NCBI RefSeq assembly: GCF_022865125.1
Contig: NZ_CP094828.1
Location: 1,116,001 to 1,180,000 of the forward strand
Length of the DNA: 64,000 nt
From: Acuticoccus sp. I52.16.1
GTDB lineage: Bacteria; Pseudomonadota; Alphaproteobacteria; Rhizobiales; Amorphaceae
Reading direction: 5' to 3'
Shown: piece by piece, positions 43,207-52,684 of the stretch
Layout: the number at the start of each line of letters is the position of its first letter
Position numbering within the stretch: position 1 is the first letter of the stretch
Made by a program: the position numbers and the translations under genes
The notes under the pieces: generated by a model
What the model saw: the letters and a program-made list of their open reading frames with translations, nothing else
What the model was told of the DNA's origin: nothing
Database searches by the model: none

Positions 43207-43677
43207 CTACCAGCGGTAGTGCGAGAAGGCGCGGTTGGCGTCGGCCATCTTGTGCGTGTCTTCGCGCTTCTTCACCGCGGTGCCGCGGTTGTTGGCCGCG
43301 TCCATCAGCTCGCCGGAGAGACGATCGATCATCGTCTTCTCGTTGCGCTTGCGCGCGGCGGTGATCAGCCAGCGAATCGCCAGCGCCTGACGGCGCTCGG
43401 GGCGGACCTCGACCGGGACCTGATAGGTCGCACCACCGACGCGGCGGGAGCGAACCTCCACCTGCGGCGACACGTTCGACAGCGCGTCGTGGAACATCTG
43501 CAGCGGATCGGTGCGCGCCTTGGACTGGCACTGGTCCAGCGCACCATAGACGATCCGCTCGGCGGCGGACTTCTTGCCGTCGTACATGATGGCGTTCATG
43601 AACTTCGACAGCACCACGTCACCGAACTTCGGATCCGGCAGGACTTCGCGCTTTTCAGCGCTGTGACGACGCGACAT
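43207..43677 (-). CDS. rpsG: 30S ribosomal protein S7
   Basis: The 156-residue product has the S7 signature [20 protein letters not shown] near the N-terminus and [21 protein letters not shown]7 nucleates the 30S head and, in E. coli, represses the str operon. A 280-bp gap without a recognised gene separates it from rpsL. Confidence 0.99.
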   Translation of the reverse strand: MSRRHSAEKREVLPDPKFGDVVLSKFMNAIMYDGKKSAAERIVYGALDQCQSKARTDPLQMFHDALSNVSPQVEVRSRRVGGATYQVPVEVRPERRQALAIRWLITAARKRNEKTMIDRLSGELMDAANNRGTAVKKREDTHKMADANRAFSHYRW

Positions 43678-43957
43678 TCGCTAACCTTTGTTTCACTGCG
43701 ACGACGTGGTCGCCGCAACCGTGCAAATCTTTCCGACCCTTCGGCGTCGCTCGTGTGAGCCGCCGGCCTGGGTGCCAGCCGGCGCCCCGACACGCGAAAA
43801 TCCGTGCCGGACCGCAGTCTCTCGTCACGCACCTGCGCGGTGCGCGCGGGGGATGAGCCCCCTTCATCCGTCGATCCGTCTCGCCCCTTCGGGGCCGACG
43901 CGGGAGCAGCGGCGCAATCACACCGTCTCCGCGCCCGGACAGCGGATGATCTCCGAA

Positions 43958-44329
43958 TTACTTCGGCCGCTTGGCGCCGTACTTCGAGCGGCGCTGCTTG
44001 CGGTTCTTCACGCCCTGCGTGTCGAGCACGCCGCGCAGGATGTGGTAGCGCACGCCCGGAAGGTCCTTCACGCGCCCGCCGCGGATCATCACCACGGAGT
44101 GCTCCTGAAGGTTGTGCCCCTCGCCGGGGATGTAGCCGATGACCTCGTACCCGTTGGTCAGGCGGACCTTGGCCACCTTACGCAGCGCCGAGTTCGGCTT
44201 CTTCGGAGTCGTCGTGTAGACGCGCGTGCACACGCCCCGCTTCTGCGGGTTGGCCTCCATGGCCGGAACCTTGTTGCGCTTGACCGGCGCGACACGCGGC
44301 TTGCGGATCAACTGGTTGATCGTCGGCAT
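43958..44329 (-). CDS. rpsL: 30S ribosomal protein S12
   Basis: The 123-residue product matches S12: [18 protein letters not shown] with K43 and [13 protein letters not shown] with K88. Both are lysine, so no classical streptomycin-resistance change is present. The start at 44329 ([10 protein letters not shown]) is the family start. It is the first gene of the str operon here; rpoC is not directly upstream. Confidence 0.99.
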   Translation of the reverse strand: MPTINQLIRKPRVAPVKRNKVPAMEANPQKRGVCTRVYTTTPKKPNSALRKVAKVRLTNGYEVIGYIPGEGHNLQEHSVVMIRGGRVKDLPGVRYHILRGVLDTQGVKNRKQRRSKYGAKRPK

Positions 44330-44770
44330 CAAACCTCTCACGCGGCGAATGCCGCACACTTCTCACCGGCTCCAGCCGGACGAACACCCCGGCGAAACCG
44401 CCGGATCTCGGAAACGGCGCGCCACTCGGGGTGACGTCGCCAACGGGCAAACGCGCCGCTACAGCCCCCCTCTGAGGAGGACAGGCGCGACGCGGAAAAC
44501 TAGAGCGGAGCGAGCGATCAGCCCGCTCGAACTCGAGACGGGGTACCTGAGCAGCGGATCGAACACGATAATGCCCGCGCTCGAAGGCCTGCCGTACGGT
44601 CGGCGTCACATAAAGACAGACGCGCCGCCCGTCAAGCCTCGCGAGGCGGGTTCCGTCGGCCATGACCCACCGCATATGGGACCTTAATGGTAGATTTGTG
44701 CCTGATCAATTGCACGCCACCGACAGGTTGCCGTAGATAGCGGGCCAGTTCACCGAGCCAGAGCCCCACC
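44330..44770. promoter_or_regulatory. str-operon upstream region
   Basis: These 441 bp separate rpsL (minus) from the divergent PhyH gene (plus). No gene was recognised. A good minus-strand promoter lies at 44607-44635, which would give a leader of about 270 nucleotides before rpsL. Confidence 0.5.
44607..44635 (-). promoter_or_regulatory. Putative str-operon promoter
   Basis: On the minus strand TTGACG (44635-44630), a 17-bp spacer and TATGTG (44612-44607) form a near-consensus sigma-70-type promoter. Confidence 0.6.
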
Positions 44771-45799
44771 ATGTCGCGTTCGAATATCGCTCAGCTCATT
44801 CTGGCCGCACCGGCCGTGCTGACCGCCGAGAAGTCCTTCCGCCGGAACCCCGTCATCGGCTCCGAGCGGCTCAACCAGAGGGGGCTGCACCGCCGCCGCG
44901 TGGCGCTGGCCGCCAGGATGGCCGAGCGACGCCGCGCCGCCCTCGCCCCCCGCCTCGACCCCGACGAGCGCGCCCGGTTCGACCGCGACGGCTTCGTCAT
45001 CCGCGAGAATGCCCTGCCGCCGGAGCTGCTGGCGCGCGTGCGCGAGGAACTCGCCACCCGGCCCCTCCCCGCCTGGGAGATGCGCCAGGGCCAGACCATC
45101 AACCGCGTGCTGCCGCTGCCGCGCGACCGCTCGGCCCTGGGCGAGCTTGCCCGCTTCGTCCACCGGCCGGACGTGCATACCCTCATCGGCTACGCCGCCG
45201 GCCGCACCGGCAACGTCGTCACCATGTTGCAGACGATCGCCGTCGACCCGGCGTCGGGCGAGTCCGACCCCCAGGCCCACCTCCACGCCGACACCTTCCA
45301 CCCCACCGCCAAGTTCTGGCTCTTCCTGCACGACGTGGGCGACGACGACGGCCCGTTCGCGTACGTCCCCGGCTCGCACCGGCTGACGCCCGAGCGCCTC
45401 GCCTGGGAGGACGCCGAAGCGCGCACCGCTACGCAGAGCGCCGATCCGCACCACGCCGCCGGCTCGTTCCGCCTCACCGAGGACGGGCTCGGCCGGCTGG
45501 GCTACGGCGGCTTGCAGCGTTTCCCCGTCCCCGGCAACACGCTCGTCGTGGCCGACACCTACGGCTTCCACCGCCGCGTCGAGAGCTTGCGGCCCACCGT
45601 GCGGACCTCGCTCTACGGCGTCGCGCGGCGCAACCCGTTCGCGCCCTGGAACGGGCTCGACGTGCGAGATCTGCCCTTCGTGCGCGATCGCGGCATGTCG
45701 ATCTACCTCGCCGGCGAGGACCGGCGCGCCAAGCGGGGCAAGAAGGTGGTCTACGCCAACGTCGGCACCATTCTTGCCGGGGCCGAGCAGCAGCTCTGA
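44771..45799 (+). CDS. PhyH-family Fe(II)/2-oxoglutarate dioxygenase-like protein
   Basis: The 342-residue protein has a phytanoyl-CoA dioxygenase fold. The H-x-D iron motif is in AHLHADTFHPTAKFWLFLHD and the distal His is probably in ADTYGFHRRVE, with a nearby Arg for 2-oxoglutarate; GPFAYVPGSHRLTPE is the typical family turn. It probably hydroxylates a small molecule in the cytoplasm. The substrate is unknown. It is convergent with the LysE gene and divergent from rpsL, so no operon partner is evident. Confidence 0.8.
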   Translation: MSRSNIAQLILAAPAVLTAEKSFRRNPVIGSERLNQRGLHRRRVALAARMAERRRAALAPRLDPDERARFDRDGFVIRENALPPELLARVREELATRPLPAWEMRQGQTINRVLPLPRDRSALGELARFVHRPDVHTLIGYAAGRTGNVVTMLQTIAVDPASGESDPQAHLHADTFHPTAKFWLFLHDVGDDDGPFAYVPGSHRLTPERLAWEDAEARTATQSADPHHAAGSFRLTEDGLGRLGYGGLQRFPVPGNTLVVADTYGFHRRVESLRPTVRTSLYGVARRNPFAPWNGLDVRDLPFVRDRGMSIYLAGEDRRAKRGKKVVYANVGTILAGAEQQL

Positions 45800-45806
45800 C
45801 CCGGCC

Positions 45807-46421
45807 TCAGCGCACGCTCGTCGCCATCGCCGCGCCGAAGGCGACGAAGAGCGCACCGGTCGCCGCGTCCACCCCGCGCCGGGCCGCGCGGTAGGCGTTC
45901 GCCACGGCGCGGTGCGTCAGCGAGAAGACGACGATGGTGTACCAGATGGACGAGATCGTCAGCATCAGCGCGACGGCCGCGAGGCCCTGCCACCAGGCCG
46001 GATCCGGCGGCATCGCGGCGGCGAAGAGAGACGCGACGAACGCTGCCGTCTTCGGATTGGCGAGATTGGTCGCGAGGCCGAGGCGGAAGGCCCAGGCCGG
46101 CCCGTGCACCACGTCGGCGACCTCGGCTCCCGCCTTGCCACGGCGCCGCGCCTTCCACAGGAGCTTGGCCCCCAGGAACGCGATGTAGATGCCGCCGACC
46201 ACCTTCAGCACCGCGTAGGCGAGCGGCGCCGCACTGAAGAGCGCGGTGATGCCGAGCCAGCCCGCGACGCCCCACATCGCCGTGCCGACCAGCGTGCCGC
46301 CGACCGCGGCGAAGGCCACGCGGCGCGAGCCGCCGACGGCGCAGCGCACCGCGACGAGGAAATTGGGGCCGGGCGTGACGGCGGCCACGGTCCAGATGAG
46401 GGCAACGGTGGGCAGAAACAT
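45807..46421 (-). CDS. LysE/RhtB-family amino acid exporter
   Basis: The 204-residue inner-membrane protein has about six hydrophobic helices and the family motif TPGPNFLVAVRCAVGGSRR near the N-terminus, with NLANPKTAAFVASLF in the middle. Members export amino acids or derivatives by proton exchange. The ATG at 46421 (MFLPTVALIW) starts directly at the first helix. The creatinase gene is 165 bp upstream on the same strand. Confidence 0.88.
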   Translation of the reverse strand: MFLPTVALIWTVAAVTPGPNFLVAVRCAVGGSRRVAFAAVGGTLVGTAMWGVAGWLGITALFSAAPLAYAVLKVVGGIYIAFLGAKLLWKARRRGKAGAEVADVVHGPAWAFRLGLATNLANPKTAAFVASLFAAAMPPDPAWWQGLAAVALMLTISSIWYTIVVFSLTHRAVANAYRAARRGVDAATGALFVAFGAAMATSVR

Positions 46422-46586
46422 CGGGGTCGCCGCGGCTGGAAGGCCGACGCCGCCGGCGGCTGGTGACGCCCGCCACACCGGCAGGCGCCGCGCGACCGAC
46501 GAGGATCGAGCGCATTCGGATGATGATCGGCCGATCTACCACGCGCCGCGATGCCCGCCAAGCGACCGCGGCGCCGCCGGGCGCCC

Positions 46587-47807
46587 TCACGCCGCGATGA
46601 TGTTCGCCTCGGGTCCGTAGGGGAAGCCGGTGATGTTCTCGGCTCCATTCTCGGTGACGACCAGGATGTCGTGCTCGCGGTAGCCGCCGGCGCCCGGCGT
46701 CCCCTCGGGGACCCACAGCATCGGCTCCATGGAGACGACCATGCCGGGCGCCAGCACGGTCTCGATGTCCTCGCGCAGCTCCAGCCCCGCCTCGCGGCCG
46801 TAGTAGTGGCTCAGCACACCGAAGGAGTGGCCGTAGCCGAACGAGCGGTAGTCCAGCAGCCCCTCCTGGGCGAGGAACCCGTTCAACACCTCGCAGATCG
46901 CCGCGCACGAGATCCCTGGCCGGATCAGCGACAGCCCCAGTTCGTGCACCGCGACGTTCGCCCGCCAGAGCCGCAGCGTGGCGGCGTCCGGCTCGCCCAG
47001 GAAGAGGGTGCGCTCGAGCGCGGTGTAGTAGCCGCAGATCATCGGAAAGGCGTTGAGGCTGAGGAGATCCCCCGCAGCCAGCGCGCGCGTCGTCACCGGG
47101 TTGTGCGCCCCGTCGGTGTTGAGGCCCGACTGGAACCAGCACCACGTGTCGCGCAGTTCGCTGCCGGGATGCGCCGCCGCGATCGCCAGCTCCATCGCAT
47201 CGCGACCGGCCATCGCCACGTCGATCTCGCGCGTGCCGACACCGATCGCGTCCCGCATCGCCGCGCCGCCGATGTCGGCGATCCGGGCTCCGTCGCGGAT
47301 GAGCGCGATCTCCTCGGCCGACTTGACGAACCGCGAGGCCATCGTCGCCGGCGCGACGTCGACCAGCGCGGGGGCGCCGAGCGCGGTCGACAGCGCATCG
47401 CGCGCGGCGAGGGTGAGGTGGTCGCCCTCGATCCCCAACCGTGGCGCGGGGCCGACGAGATCGGCCACCGCACGCCAGAAGTTGCCACGCCGCCAATCGG
47501 TATAGATCACGTTGTCGCAATGGGAGCGTCGGCGGGGCTGGCCCCCGTCGATGTTGGCGGTGACGGTCGTCGCCGCGTCCGCCGTCACGACGAGGCCGAA
47601 ATTGCGGCCGAAGCCGCAATAGAGGAAACCGGAATAATAGGCGATGTTGTGCATCGAGGTGAGCAGCACCGCGGGGACGTCCGCTTCGGCCATGATGGCG
47701 CGCAGGGACGCCATTCGCCGGGCGTATTCGGCCGGCGAGAACGCAAGCGCGGCGCGGGCGCCGTTCGGCCGGGCGAAGGTGGCGGGTCGGGTCGAAAGGT
47801 CTGACAT
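46587..47807 (-). CDS. Creatinase (creatine amidinohydrolase)
   Basis: Creatinase hydrolyses creatine to sarcosine and urea. The 406-residue protein has an N-terminal creatinase domain (HNIAYYSGFLYCGFGR, ANIDGGQPRRRS) and a C-terminal M24 pita-bread domain (FGYGHSFGVLSHYYGREAGL). The catalytic residues of the Pseudomonas enzyme, His232, Glu262 and Glu358, align with H235 (NTDGAHNPV), E265 (YTALERTLF) and E361 (VSMEPM) at a constant offset of three. The match is far closer than to proline dipeptidases. Neither a sarcosine oxidase nor a urease lies nearby. Control by the divergent LysR protein is possible. Confidence 0.92.
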   Translation of the reverse strand: MSDLSTRPATFARPNGARAALAFSPAEYARRMASLRAIMAEADVPAVLLTSMHNIAYYSGFLYCGFGRNFGLVVTADAATTVTANIDGGQPRRRSHCDNVIYTDWRRGNFWRAVADLVGPAPRLGIEGDHLTLAARDALSTALGAPALVDVAPATMASRFVKSAEEIALIRDGARIADIGGAAMRDAIGVGTREIDVAMAGRDAMELAIAAAHPGSELRDTWCWFQSGLNTDGAHNPVTTRALAAGDLLSLNAFPMICGYYTALERTLFLGEPDAATLRLWRANVAVHELGLSLIRPGISCAAICEVLNGFLAQEGLLDYRSFGYGHSFGVLSHYYGREAGLELREDIETVLAPGMVVSMEPMLWVPEGTPGAGGYREHDILVVTENGAENITGFPYGPEANIIAA

Positions 47808-48211
47808 CGTCGTGTCCTAGACGAGGCCGGGCCGCATCGACGCCGCCCGGCCGCCGGTCCGGGCGTGCAGGACGCTAGGCCGCCGGCAAACCTCGACGAC
47901 GACCGCGCCGAGGGGTGGTCCGCGACGCCATCGCGGCCCCCGTGCGCACACCCGGCGTAGCCGATCGAAACGCGGCGATCAATTGCCCTGCCGCCCCCGC
48001 ACGGTGTACGAATGCGACAAGTATCTTGCATGCAAAGTAGTCCAACTTCGGCCAATTTGACGACATTGGAATCAGCGCAGCGAGACGGCCTCGCCGCCCC
48101 ACCCGTCCGCCCCGCCCCCCCTGATCCCTCCCCCATGATCCCGGCCCCTGATCCGGCCTTGACCCCGGCCCCGTCGGCCGGGCCTCATGGCAGGGTCCCG
48201 GACGAGGCCTC
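47808..48211. promoter_or_regulatory. Divergent creatinase-LysR control region
   Basis: This 404-bp gap has no gene. Around 47996-48065 it is clearly more AT-rich and contains the perfect palindrome TTGCATGCAA (48026-48035), a candidate operator. Confidence 0.4.
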
Positions 48212-49135
48212 ATGAAAGGCGTGCCATTGCACCTGCGTCAGCTCGAAGCGTTCCGCATGACGGTCGAGAAAGGGTCGATCACCCGCGCCGCCGAGGCGAT
48301 GAGCCTGTCCCAGCCCGCCGTCACCAAGCTCGTCGCCGCTCTCGAGGCGGACCTCGGCTTCTCCCTCTTCGAACGCACCGCCAACGGTGTCGTCCCCACG
48401 CCCGAAGGCGTCGCCTACCATGGCGAACTGGAGCGCGCCCTCCTCGGTCTCGCCCGGTTGGAGGAGGCCGCGCGGGAGATCCGGGGACTGAAGCGCGGGC
48501 ACGTGCGGATCGGTGCCATGCCGGCCGTCGCCACCGCCTTCGCGCCCGACGTGATCTGCAGCATCAAGGCCGATCACCCCGGCATGCGCGTCATCCTCGA
48601 CGTGCACACCTCGCAGCGGGTCGCGGACCTCACGGCCGCCGCCGCGTTCGACCTCGGCTTCGCGCACCTGCCGGAGCGGCGCAACGACATCGAGGTGGTG
48701 GCGAGCTACGGCATGGACTGCGTCGTCGTCATGCCGCCTGACCACCCGCTCGCCGCCCTCCCCGTGATCCGCCCGGCCGACCTCTCCGGCATTCCCATGG
48801 TCGCCCTCGGCCAGCACACGGTGATGGCCTCCCTCCTCGACGCGGTCTTCGCCGATGCCGACGTCGCCCGGACCATCGCGGTGGAATGCCAGCCGAGTTT
48901 CGCGGCCTGCGCCCTCGTCGTACGCCGTGCCGGCGTTGCCATCGTCGACCCCCTGACGCCGCAGCTCTTCGGACCCGACCAACTGGTGACGCGCCCTTTC
49001 ATCCCCACGGCGCGCTTCACCTTCCGCCTCATCCGCCCCATCGGCGTGCCGCATTCGCACGCCGCCCAGGTCGCCGTCGACGCGGTGCTGGAGATGGCCG
49101 AGAAGAGCCCCGCCATCCACTGCGAACGCGGCTGA
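48212..49135 (+). CDS. LysR-family transcriptional regulator
   Basis: The 307-residue protein has the N-terminal LysR helix-turn-helix (HLRQLEAFRMTVEKGSITRA, AEAMSLSQPAVTKLVAALEA) and a C-terminal co-inducer domain (about 95-300). It lies between the divergent creatinase gene and a plus-strand catabolic cluster that begins 125 bp downstream, and could regulate either. The co-inducer is unknown. Confidence 0.92.
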   Translation: MKGVPLHLRQLEAFRMTVEKGSITRAAEAMSLSQPAVTKLVAALEADLGFSLFERTANGVVPTPEGVAYHGELERALLGLARLEEAAREIRGLKRGHVRIGAMPAVATAFAPDVICSIKADHPGMRVILDVHTSQRVADLTAAAAFDLGFAHLPERRNDIEVVASYGMDCVVVMPPDHPLAALPVIRPADLSGIPMVALGQHTVMASLLDAVFADADVARTIAVECQPSFAACALVVRRAGVAIVDPLTPQLFGPDQLVTRPFIPTARFTFRLIRPIGVPHSHAAQVAVDAVLEMAEKSPAIHCERG

Positions 49136-49260
49136 AGGCGGGGCGGAGCCGATCCCCTTATATTCCTTGCGGTTATTCACTTCCCGGTTTTATGAATTTG
49201 ACGGCATGGAACGCCGCTTCCTAAACTTTCGGACTATCCCGCTTCACAAGGGCTCCACCT

Positions 49261-50199
49261 ATGGCGCACCGCAAGCCGACCGGGTCGTTCGTCGCCCTCG
49301 TCACGCCCATGAACCTCGATGGCTCCATCGACTACGAGGGCTTCCGCACCCTGCTCGACTGGCATCATGAGAACGGGACGTCCGCCGTCCTCATCATGGG
49401 CTCGACCGGCGAGGTGTCCATGCTGTCGCCCCAGGAGCGGCGCGACATCGTCTCCCGCACCGTGAAGATGCGGCCGGGCGGCATGCAGATGTATTACGGC
49501 ACCACCGGCGCCAACACCGAGCAGACGGTCGCCAACGTGCAATATGCCGCGGCCGAAGGGGCCGACGGGGCGATCTTCGCCGCCCCCGCCTACATCTGCG
49601 CCGACAACGGCGACATCCGCGAGTACGCCCGCGAGGTGCTGGACAGCGCCGACCTCGCGATGGGCTTCTACAACAACCCGCCGCGGGTGAAGACCGATCT
49701 GCACTGGAGCGACATCCTCGCCATCGCCGACCATCCCAACATGGTCGTCCTCAAGGAGAGCACGACCCGTGTGGGCCAGGTGGCGCAGGTTTGCGCGGCC
49801 AAGCCCGACATGTCGATCATGTGCTGCTGCTCGCCCAACCTCGGCCTCGTCATTCCGACGATGGCGCTGGGCGGCCACGGTACCGCCAACATGACCGGCA
49901 ACCTCATCCCGCGCGAGATGGTGACCATCTCCACGCCCTGGACCTCGGGCGAGGACGCCTTCGCCTGCCGCGAGGCATGGCTGACCTATCTGCCGATCCT
50001 CCACTTCGCCTACTCGGCCATCAACCCGGTCGCGGTGAAGACGCTGATGCGCGCGCTGGGGCTGCCCTCCGGACCCCTGCGCAAGCCGCTGCGCCCCCTC
50101 GCTCCCGAGGCGCTCGCCAAGGGGCTCGACTCCATCAAGGCGCTGGGCCTCGACCGGGCCTATGGGTTCGACCTCAGCCCCGCGGTGGCGGCCGAGTAA
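49261..50199 (+). CDS. Dihydrodipicolinate synthase/N-acetylneuraminate lyase family protein
   Basis: The 312-residue TIM-barrel protein has the family's GSTGE pyruvate-binding loop (48-52), Y137 (MGFYNNP) and Schiff-base lysine K165 (VVLKEST). Such class I aldolases add to or cleave 2-oxo acids. It is probably a catabolic lyase or a dehydratase relative rather than the housekeeping DapA, since it sits among transport and peptidase genes. A TTGACG-N17-CTAAAC promoter-like element starts at 49198. The SDR gene follows after 39 bp. Confidence 0.85.
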   Translation: MAHRKPTGSFVALVTPMNLDGSIDYEGFRTLLDWHHENGTSAVLIMGSTGEVSMLSPQERRDIVSRTVKMRPGGMQMYYGTTGANTEQTVANVQYAAAEGADGAIFAAPAYICADNGDIREYAREVLDSADLAMGFYNNPPRVKTDLHWSDILAIADHPNMVVLKESTTRVGQVAQVCAAKPDMSIMCCCSPNLGLVIPTMALGGHGTANMTGNLIPREMVTISTPWTSGEDAFACREAWLTYLPILHFAYSAINPVAVKTLMRALGLPSGPLRKPLRPLAPEALAKGLDSIKALGLDRAYGFDLSPAVAAE

Positions 50200-50238
50200 T
50201 CACGGCGCGATGAGCACATCCCCAACGAAGCGGCGCCT

Positions 50239-51015
50239 GTGCCCGACGAGACGGCACCCGTGAGCGTCGAGCGGGCGGTCGTCATCACCGGCGCCGCCAG
50301 TGGCATCGGCGCCGCGACGGCCCTCGCCCTCGCCGCGCCCGGCACCGGCCTGATGCTGACCACACGCGGCAACGCGGCCGGCCTCGCGGCCACCGTGACC
50401 GCCGCGCGCGCCGCCGGCGCCGAAGTCGCCGAGATGCTGGGCGACCTCACCACGCCGGGCGTGGCCGAGGCGCTGATCGAGGCCACCCGCGCAGCGTTCG
50501 GCCGGGTGGACCAGATCGTCTCCAACGCCGGCAAGGCCGAGAAGGCGCGCGTCGCCGAGGTGGGCGCGGCGGACGTGCTGCGCGCAGTGAACGTCAACGC
50601 GCTGCCGGTGCTGGCGCTCGCCAACGCCGCGCGCGACGATCTCGTCGCCTCGCCCGTCGGCCGCATCGTCGCCGTCAGCTCCTTCGTCGCCAACGATTTC
50701 GGCATCAACGGGACGGTGTTCCCGGCGACCGCGGCGGGCAAGGCCGCGCTCGAAGCGCTGATGAAGGCGCTGGCGTTCGAACTCGCGCCGACCGGGGTCA
50801 CCGTCAATTGCGTGGCGCCCGGCTTCACCCGCAAGCGCGGCGGGCATGCCGCACTCGGCGAGGCGGCCTGGATCGCCGCTGCCGAGGCCACCCCGTCCGG
50901 CCGCATCGCCGAGCCGGAGGACATCGCCGCCGCGATCGCCTTCTTCCTCACGCCGGGCGCGGCGCACATCACCGGCCAGGTGCTGCGGGTCGACGGTGGG
51001 CTGTCGCTGCAATGA
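50239..51015 (+). CDS. Short-chain dehydrogenase/reductase lacking the catalytic Tyr
   Basis: The 258-residue protein has a classical SDR fold: cofactor loop TGAASGIG (17-24), IVSNAG (93-98), a Ser in AVSSFVAN (147-148) and the C-terminal GQVLRVDGGLS. At the active site the Y-x3-K motif reads T164-A-A-G-K168, so the tyrosine is replaced by threonine, and the usual Ser before Lys is Gly. It may be inactive as a dehydrogenase or use another acid. The start is a GTG at 50239, 39 bp after the DapA-family gene. Confidence 0.82.
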   Translation: MPDETAPVSVERAVVITGAASGIGAATALALAAPGTGLMLTTRGNAAGLAATVTAARAAGAEVAEMLGDLTTPGVAEALIEATRAAFGRVDQIVSNAGKAEKARVAEVGAADVLRAVNVNALPVLALANAARDDLVASPVGRIVAVSSFVANDFGINGTVFPATAAGKAALEALMKALAFELAPTGVTVNCVAPGFTRKRGGHAALGEAAWIAAAEATPSGRIAEPEDIAAAIAFFLTPGAAHITGQVLRVDGGLSLQ

Positions 51016-51253
51016 GCCGGCCGCCGGCCCCGCCACGCGGCGCACGGGCCGCGGCACCGTCGCGGCCGCGCGACGCGGCCCGTCCCGGCCGGACGGCAAC
51101 GATCTTGCATTCCATTGCGCTGACGTCCCTCCTGGACAACCTGGAGCGTGTGGATCCGTGCCCGGCCGCATCCGTGCCGTGCCGTGCGACCGCACGCGCC
51201 GGGTCCGGCATGGCCGGGCGTTCCCCCTCCGCCGCACCCGCGGGAGCACCGAC

Positions 51254-52684
51254 ATGACCGACCTCGCCGCCCTCTCCGCGGCCCGGATGACCGCCGGATA
51301 CGCCGCCGGCGACTTTACCCCGCTGGACGTGCTCGAGGCGGTGGAGACGCGCGCTCACGCCCTGCAGCCGCGCCTCAATCCGTTCTGCCGGTTCGATCCC
51401 GAGGGTGCACGGGCCGCCGCCGGCGCCGCATTGGACCGCTGGCGTTCGGGCACGGCCCGCGGCCCGCTGGACGGTGTCCCGGTCAGCGTCAAGGACATGA
51501 TCCTGACCGCCGGCATGGCGACGCTGAAGGGTTCGCGCACGGTCGACCCGGCCGGCCCCTGGAGCGAGGACGCCCCGTCCGTGGCCCGGCTGCGCGCCGC
51601 GGGTGCCGTGATATTCGGCAAGACGACGACGACCGAGTTCGGCGGCAGCCCATTCTCGACGAGCCCGCTCACCGGGCCGACCAACAACGCCTGGAATCCG
51701 CACTACGGTTGCGCCGGATCCTCGATGGGGGCGGCGGCGCAGCTCGCCGGCGGCGCCGGGCCGCTGGCGCTCGCCAACGACGCGGCGGGTTCCATCCGCA
51801 TGCCGGCGAGCTTCGGCGGCTGCTTCGGCATCAAGCCGACCTACGGCATCGTCGCCACCTATCCGCCGAGCGCAGCCGGCAACCTCGGCCACGTCGGCCC
51901 CATGAGCTGGACCGTCGCCGACGCGGCCGCCATGCTCGCCGCGATCGCCGGCCCCGATCCGCGCGATCCGGACGCACTGCCGTTGCAGCCCGCCACGCAG
52001 ACGGCCCCCGCCGACGGCGTCCGCGGCCTGCGGGTCGCCTACTCGCGCAGCCTCGGCATCCGCGACCCGGAGCCCGAAGTCGCCCGCGCGGTCGACGCCG
52101 CGGCCGGCGTCTTCGCCGACCTCGGCGCCCACGTGGAGGAGGCGACGCCGGACCTCTCCGGCCTGTTCGAGGCCTACGACGTCCTACGCATCTGCAACCG
52201 CGCCGCCGGGATCCTCGCGCTGCCCGCCGCGGAGCGCGCCAAGCTGGACCCCGTCGTCGCCCGCGTCGCGGAGATGGCGGCGGCCTACGGCGTGGCCGAC
52301 TATGTCCAGGCGCTGGCGGAGCGGCAGCGGCTGAAGCGGGTGATGCTGGATTTCCACACCCGCTACGACCTCCTGCTGACGCCGACGATGGCGGTGCTGC
52401 CGCACCGGCAAGGCATCCAGCAGGCCCCCGGCGATCGCCACTGGTACGAGATGAACGACGAGGTCTGGGCGCCGTACACGTTCGCCTTCAACATGACGCA
52501 GCAGCCGGCGGCGAGCATCACCTGCGGCCTCACCGGTGCCGGCTCGCGCGAGGCGCCGGGGCTGCCGATCGGATTGCAGATCGTCGCCGCGCCGTTCCGG
52601 GACGCGCAGGTGCTGGCCGCCGCCGCCGCCTTCGAGGCCGCGCATCCGGTCGCACGGCCGGTGCTGGCGGAGGTCGCCGTCTGA
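51254..52684 (+). CDS. Amidase-signature family hydrolase
   Basis: The 476-residue protein has the Ser-cisSer-Lys triad of amidase-signature enzymes: K80 (VSVKDM), S156 (AGSSMGAA) and S180 (DAAGSIRMPASFGG), with the 24-residue spacing typical between the two serines. It hydrolyses an amide or carbamoyl bond; the substrate is unknown. Its stop overlaps the start of the M81 gene by one base, so the two enzymes are translationally coupled and probably act in one pathway. A gap of 238 bp precedes it. Confidence 0.9.
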   Translation: MTDLAALSAARMTAGYAAGDFTPLDVLEAVETRAHALQPRLNPFCRFDPEGARAAAGAALDRWRSGTARGPLDGVPVSVKDMILTAGMATLKGSRTVDPAGPWSEDAPSVARLRAAGAVIFGKTTTTEFGGSPFSTSPLTGPTNNAWNPHYGCAGSSMGAAAQLAGGAGPLALANDAAGSIRMPASFGGCFGIKPTYGIVATYPPSAAGNLGHVGPMSWTVADAAAMLAAIAGPDPRDPDALPLQPATQTAPADGVRGLRVAYSRSLGIRDPEPEVARAVDAAAGVFADLGAHVEEATPDLSGLFEAYDVLRICNRAAGILALPAAERAKLDPVVARVAEMAAAYGVADYVQALAERQRLKRVMLDFHTRYDLLLTPTMAVLPHRQGIQQAPGDRHWYEMNDEVWAPYTFAFNMTQQPAASITCGLTGAGSREAPGLPIGLQIVAAPFRDAQVLAAAAAFEAAHPVARPVLAEVAV

